A stretch of 10,352 nucleotides of DNA from Bacteroidota bacterium (lineage in GTDB: Bacteria; Bacteroidota; Bacteroidia; Bacteroidales; B39-G9): the NCBI GenBank assembly GCA_003648455.1, contig QMPG01000087.1:1-10352 (forward strand), given 5' to 3'. The translations under genes and the position numbers were made by a program. Position 1 is the first letter of the stretch, and each line of letters starts with the position of its first letter. Below the pieces are notes generated by a model, which had not been told where the DNA came from, did no database searches, and saw only the letters and a program-made list of their open reading frames with translations. Below, one piece after another: positions 7,377 through 10,352 of the stretch.

Positions 7377-7430
7377 AAAAATAAAAGTAAATTTAAAAAT
7401 ATAGTAAGCAGTTAATATATTTTGTTTCCC

Positions 7431-8846
7431 TTATTTTGTTTTTAGCTTTAATAAAGCAACATTTTCAACATGGTGAGTGTGTGGAAACATATCAACAGGT
7501 TGAATTTTTTCTACCGAATAATTATCTAATAATAAATTAATATCTCGAGCTTGTGTTGCCGGATTACAACTTACATAAACAATTTTTTTTGGCATTGCAT
7601 ATAAAAGACTTTCTATTACATTTTTGTGCATTCCGGCACGAGGAGGGTCAATAATTATGACATCAGGTTTTCCTTTTTTATCAATAAATTCTTGAGATAA
7701 AATATCTTTCATATCTCCTGCAAAGAATTCTGTATTGTTAATGCTATTAATTTCTGAATTTATTTTTGCGTCATCAATAGCTTCTTTAACATATTCAATT
7801 CCAATAACTTTTTTTGATTTATTAGCTACAAAATTTGCAATTGTCCCTGTCCCTGTGTATAAATCGTAAACATTTTCGGTACCTGATAAATCAGCAAATT
7901 CTCTTACAATTTTATATAAATTATAGGCTTGTTCTGAATTTGTTTGATAAAATGACTTTGGACCAATTTTGAATTTAAGATTTTCCATTACTTCAAAAAT
8001 ATGGTCTTTGCCTTTAAAAAGTTTTACTTCAAGGTCTGTAATGCTGTCATTAGGTTTTGAGTTTATTACATACATTAATGAAGTTATCTCTTTGAAATTT
8101 TCAGATAAATGGGTTAATAATTTCTCGCGTTCTTTTTTATCTTCATAAAAAAAAGACACAATCACCATTAACTCGTTTGTGGTTGATGTTCGAATAATAA
8201 TATTGCGAAGAAAACCTGTCTGTTTTCTTAAATCGAAAAATGTTAAGTTGTTAGCTAGTGCATATTTTTTTATTGAAAGTCTTATTTCATTTGATGGTTC
8301 TTTTTGTAAATAACAATGTTCAATATCCAATATTTTATCAAATTTCTTCGGGATATGAAATCCCAAAGCATTCATTTGTTTTATTTCATTGCCTTCATCA
8401 TCTATTTCATCGTTTGTCAACCATCTTTTATTTGAAAAAGAATATTCTAATTTATTTCTATAATAAGTTGTTTTTTCAGAAGGTAATATGTTAATAACAT
8501 GTTTTAGTTCAATTTTACCAATTCTTTCAAGATTGTCAACAACTTGTTTTTGTTTAAATTTTAACTGGTCTTCATAAGGGAGGATTTGCCATTTGCACCC
8601 ACCACAAATCCCAAAATGGGAACAAAATGCTTCTTGCCTGTTAGGTGAATATTCATGAAATTTTACAGCATATCCTTCAAGAAAATTTTTCTTTTTTTTA
8701 TTTATTTGAATATCAACAATATCTCCCGGAATTACGAATGGAATAAATACAATTAGATCGTTTATTTTAGCAATGGCTTTTCCTTCTGAACCAATATCTG
8801 TAATTTTTACTTTTTCGAAAAAAGGTAATTGTTTTCTTTTTCTCAA
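7431..8846 (-). CDS. rlmD: 23S rRNA (uracil-5-)-methyltransferase, RlmD/RumA family
   Basis: This family uses S-adenosylmethionine to make 5-methyluridine in 23S rRNA (U1939 in E. coli for RlmD). The 471-residue protein has an N-terminal TRAM RNA-binding domain (about 8-65), four cysteines that fit the [4Fe-4S] site (C75, C81, C84, C178), and a Rossmann methyltransferase domain with the SAM motif DLYTGTGTIANF (328-339), DPPRAG (400-405), the catalytic cysteine C427 in VSCNP, and a general-base glutamate E461 in HVENVALL. Paralogues such as RlmCD share this layout, so the exact target uridine is uncertain. No ATG precedes residue 158 in this frame; the start is probably TTG at 8844-8846, which gives an N-terminus (MRKRKQLP) just ahead of the TRAM domain. 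It lies 84 bases after gapA, behind a terminator, with no clear promoter of its own. Confidence 0.95.
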   Translation of the reverse strand: MRKRKQLPFFEKVKITDIGSEGKAIAKINDLIVFIPFVIPGDIVDIQINKKKKNFLEGYAVKFHEYSPNRQEAFCSHFGICGGCKWQILPYEDQLKFKQKQVVDNLERIGKIELKHVINILPSEKTTYYRNKLEYSFSNKRWLTNDEIDDEGNEIKQMNALGFHIPKKFDKILDIEHCYLQKEPSNEIRLSIKKYALANNLTFFDLRKQTGFLRNIIIRTSTTNELMVIVSFFYEDKKEREKLLTHLSENFKEITSLMYVINSKPNDSITDLEVKLFKGKDHIFEVMENLKFKIGPKSFYQTNSEQAYNLYKIVREFADLSGTENVYDLYTGTGTIANFVANKSKKVIGIEYVKEAIDDAKINSEINSINNTEFFAGDMKDILSQEFIDKKGKPDVIIIDPPRAGMHKNVIESLLYAMPKKIVYVSCNPATQARDINLLLDNYSVEKIQPVDMFPHTHHVENVALLKLKTK

Positions 8847-8876
8847 GATGATTAATTTTTTAGAATTTCGTTTAAT

Positions 8877-8910
8877 AAAAAAATAGCCTAAAGATATAAC
8901 TTCAGGCTAT
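8877..8910 (-). terminator. Intrinsic terminator of gapA
   Basis: On the minus strand an 11-bp stem, ATAGCCTGAAG (8910-8900) pairing with CTTTAGGCTAT (8893-8883) with one G-U wobble, closes a six-base loop and runs straight into a T tract (8883-8877). It begins about 20 bases after the gapA stop codon. This is a textbook Rho-independent terminator and the clearest one in the window; it should largely separate gapA from rlmD transcription. Confidence 0.9.
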
Positions 8911-8930
8911 ATAAGATTTTTATCGTAAAC

Positions 8931-9935
8931 TTAGAAAAGTTTTGAGATTAAGTCAACAACTCTGCTTGAATATCCCCATTCATTATCGTACCAAGAAAGA
9001 ACTTTTACTGTTTTTCCGGAAACCATAGTAGAAAGACCATCAAAAATTGATGAGTGACTGTCGTGAATAATATCAACAGAGACAATCGGGTCTTCTGTAT
9101 AAGCCAGAATACCTTTCATTGAACCTTCGGCAGCTTCTTTCATTGCAGCGTTTACTTCCTCAACAGTTACTTCTTTTTCAAGATTAGCAACTAAGTCAAC
9201 CAATGAACCTGTTGGGGTTGGAACTCTTATAGCCATACCATCTATTTTTCCGTCTAGTTCAGGTATAACTTTACCTACCGCAATTGCTGCACCGGTTGTT
9301 GTTGGTACCTGAGAGACGGCAGCTGAGCGTGCTCTTCTTAAGTCCGAGTGAGGACCATCTAATATTACTTGGTCGTTGGTGTATGAGTGAATAGTTGTCA
9401 TAAAACCGTTTTCAATACCAAATTTATCGTTAAGCACTTTAACAACAGGGGCTAAACAATTAGTTGTGCAAGATGCATTTGATACACAAACATCAGTGTC
9501 TTTCAAATCGTTATCGTTAACACCTAATACAATCATGTTGTCAATTTGATCTTTTGCAGGAACTGTAAGAATTACTTTTTTAGCACCATTTTTTAAGTGG
9601 TCGCCATATCCACCTTTTGGACTTTCTTTTACTCTAAAGATACCGGTTGATTCTACAACTAAATCAGGTTTTACAGGCCATTGAATATTAATAGGACTTC
9701 TCTCGGCACTAACAATTATTTTTTTACCATTTACAATTACTCCTTCATCATCGTAATCAACTGTGCCATTAAATTTTCCTTGAGTTGAATCGTATTTTAG
9801 TAAATGAGCTAATGTTTTAGTATTTGTTAAATCATTTATCCCAATAATTTCAATTTCAGGCTTTTCTAATGCAATTTTAAAAACATTTCTTCCAATTCTT
9901 CCAAACCCGTTTATTCCTACTTTAATTTTTGTCAT
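8931..9935 (-). CDS. gapA: Glyceraldehyde-3-phosphate dehydrogenase, type I
   Basis: GAPDH is the cytoplasmic glycolytic enzyme that converts glyceraldehyde-3-phosphate, phosphate and NAD+ to 1,3-bisphosphoglycerate. The 334-residue length is normal. The NAD-binding domain shows NGFGRIGR (9-16), and D35 in INDL, which favours NAD over NADP. The catalytic site reads SNASCTTNCLAP (152-163) with nucleophile C156, and H183 in TTIHSYTNDQ (180-189) is the expected partner. RRARSAA (200-206) and the C-terminal SWYDNEWGYS (314-323) are also typical. Codon use looks richer in G+C than in the neighbours, as expected for a highly expressed gene. It has a well-matched promoter upstream, a strong terminator downstream, and is probably monocistronic. 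Confidence 0.98.
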   Translation of the reverse strand: MTKIKVGINGFGRIGRNVFKIALEKPEIEIIGINDLTNTKTLAHLLKYDSTQGKFNGTVDYDDEGVIVNGKKIIVSAERSPINIQWPVKPDLVVESTGIFRVKESPKGGYGDHLKNGAKKVILTVPAKDQIDNMIVLGVNDNDLKDTDVCVSNASCTTNCLAPVVKVLNDKFGIENGFMTTIHSYTNDQVILDGPHSDLRRARSAAVSQVPTTTGAAIAVGKVIPELDGKIDGMAIRVPTPTGSLVDLVANLEKEVTVEEVNAAMKEAAEGSMKGILAYTEDPIVSVDIIHDSHSSIFDGLSTMVSGKTVKVLSWYDNEWGYSSRVVDLISKLF

Positions 9936-9985
9936 AACAATTTAATTTATAATTAGATTAATAATTTATTCTAAATAATGATTTG

Positions 9986-10017
9986 CAAAATTACAAAAAA
10001 AAGAAATTATCACACAA
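9986..10017 (-). promoter_or_regulatory. Candidate Bacteroidota-type promoter for gapA
   Basis: On the minus strand TTG (10015-10017), a 21-base spacer containing a run of eight Ts, and TAATTTTG followed by C (9986-9993) match the phylum consensus, including the extra C seen in flavobacterial promoters. The element ends about 50 bases ahead of the gapA ATG. This is the best promoter match in the window. No promoter is seen for the opposite strand, and 10018-10104 holds nothing recognisable. Confidence 0.6.
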
Positions 10018-10104
10018 TTTTTATTATAAAACAAATGCTATTATCATTAATTTAAGAATTTTATTTATACTGTTTTCCATAAATCGGATAGATTATCAGC
10101 TATT

Positions 10105-10352
10105 GACTTTGGCTTCAATTTTTTGTATATTTATCTATTATAAAATCAAAAAAAGGTGAGTACAGTAAAAAACCAAGTAAATTAGATGTTTTATGTGAAG
10201 AAAACAATATAGATCATAGACTTACAAAGCCTTTTACACCAAAAACGAATGGTATGGTAGAAAAAGCTAATGATATTATTAAAAAGGGAACTATAAAGAA
10301 AAATGATTATGAAAATGTAAATTAAATGAATGAGGATTTAACAAAATTTTTA
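10105..10352 (+). pseudogene. Decayed IS481-like transposase fragment (rve integrase core), cut by window edge
   Basis: In the plus frame from 10140 the translation runs IKSKKGEYSKKPSKLDVLCE, then ENNIDHRLTKPFTPKTNGMV, then EKANDIIKK, ending at TAA (10323-10325). TKPFTPKTNGMVE closely matches the DDE integrase core of IS481-family and related transposases; the E of MVE is the expected catalytic glutamate. After the TAA the same frame continues MNEDLTKFL, as expected for the family, so the stop is premature. Upstream, 10105-10122 in another frame reads DFGFNF, where the family has a DNGFEF-like motif with a catalytic Asp; joining the two needs a frameshift near 10135-10140. No full N-terminus or terminal inverted repeat is seen. 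The transposase origin is firm; the upstream extension is less sure. The gene is almost certainly inactive. Confidence 0.85.

Noticed and set aside
8889..8896. TATCTTTA on the minus strand as a -7 element for rlmD
   Set aside because: It mismatches the last base of TAnnTTTG, has no TTG at a suitable distance, and lies within the gapA terminator hairpin.
1..10352. tRNA or rRNA genes, CRISPR arrays, riboswitches, toxin-antitoxin pairs, defence or phage modules
   Set aside because: None was recognised on either strand; apart from the transposase relic the window is housekeeping and cell-shape genes.

Overview
The window is AT-rich DNA from a member of the Bacteroidota. Three things point there: the gene order purH-mreB-mreC-mreD-mrdA-rodA, start codons without recognisable Shine-Dalgarno sequences, and intergenic matches to the Bacteroidota promoter form (TTG, a spacer of about 19-21 bases, then TAnnTTTG). 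The genus cannot be fixed from the sequence. All intact genes lie on the minus strand, so transcription runs from right to left.

From right to left: (1) 9936-10352 holds the gapA promoter and a decayed fragment of an IS481-like transposase on the plus strand, cut by the window end. (2) gapA (glycolytic GAPDH) ends at a strong intrinsic terminator. (3) rlmD, a 23S rRNA m5U methyltransferase, appears to start at TTG. (4) A Crp/Fnr-family regulator follows, with a candidate promoter and an overlapping palindrome that suggests autoregulation. (5) A promoter-bearing gap leads into purH (last two steps of IMP synthesis) and, 20 bases on, mreB. (6) A 197-base gap after mreB holds a long inverted repeat, a candidate promoter and a short pentamer repeat. 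(7) mreC, mreD, mrdA (PBP2) and rodA follow. mreC/mreD and mrdA/rodA overlap; rodA runs off the left edge after 160 codons.

Together mreB, mreC, mreD, PBP2 and RodA form the elongasome (Rod complex): MreB filaments and the MreC/MreD membrane proteins position and activate the RodA glycosyltransferase and the PBP2 transpeptidase for side-wall peptidoglycan synthesis. The other genes are housekeeping.

I see no phage, CRISPR, toxin-antitoxin, defence or biosynthetic system, and nothing that supports a wholly new one. The points worth a second look are small: the mreB-mreC gap, the palindrome and altered ligand residues of the Crp-like regulator, a Cys/His cluster in PBP2 that could bind zinc, the TTG start of rlmD, and the transposase remnant next to gapA.
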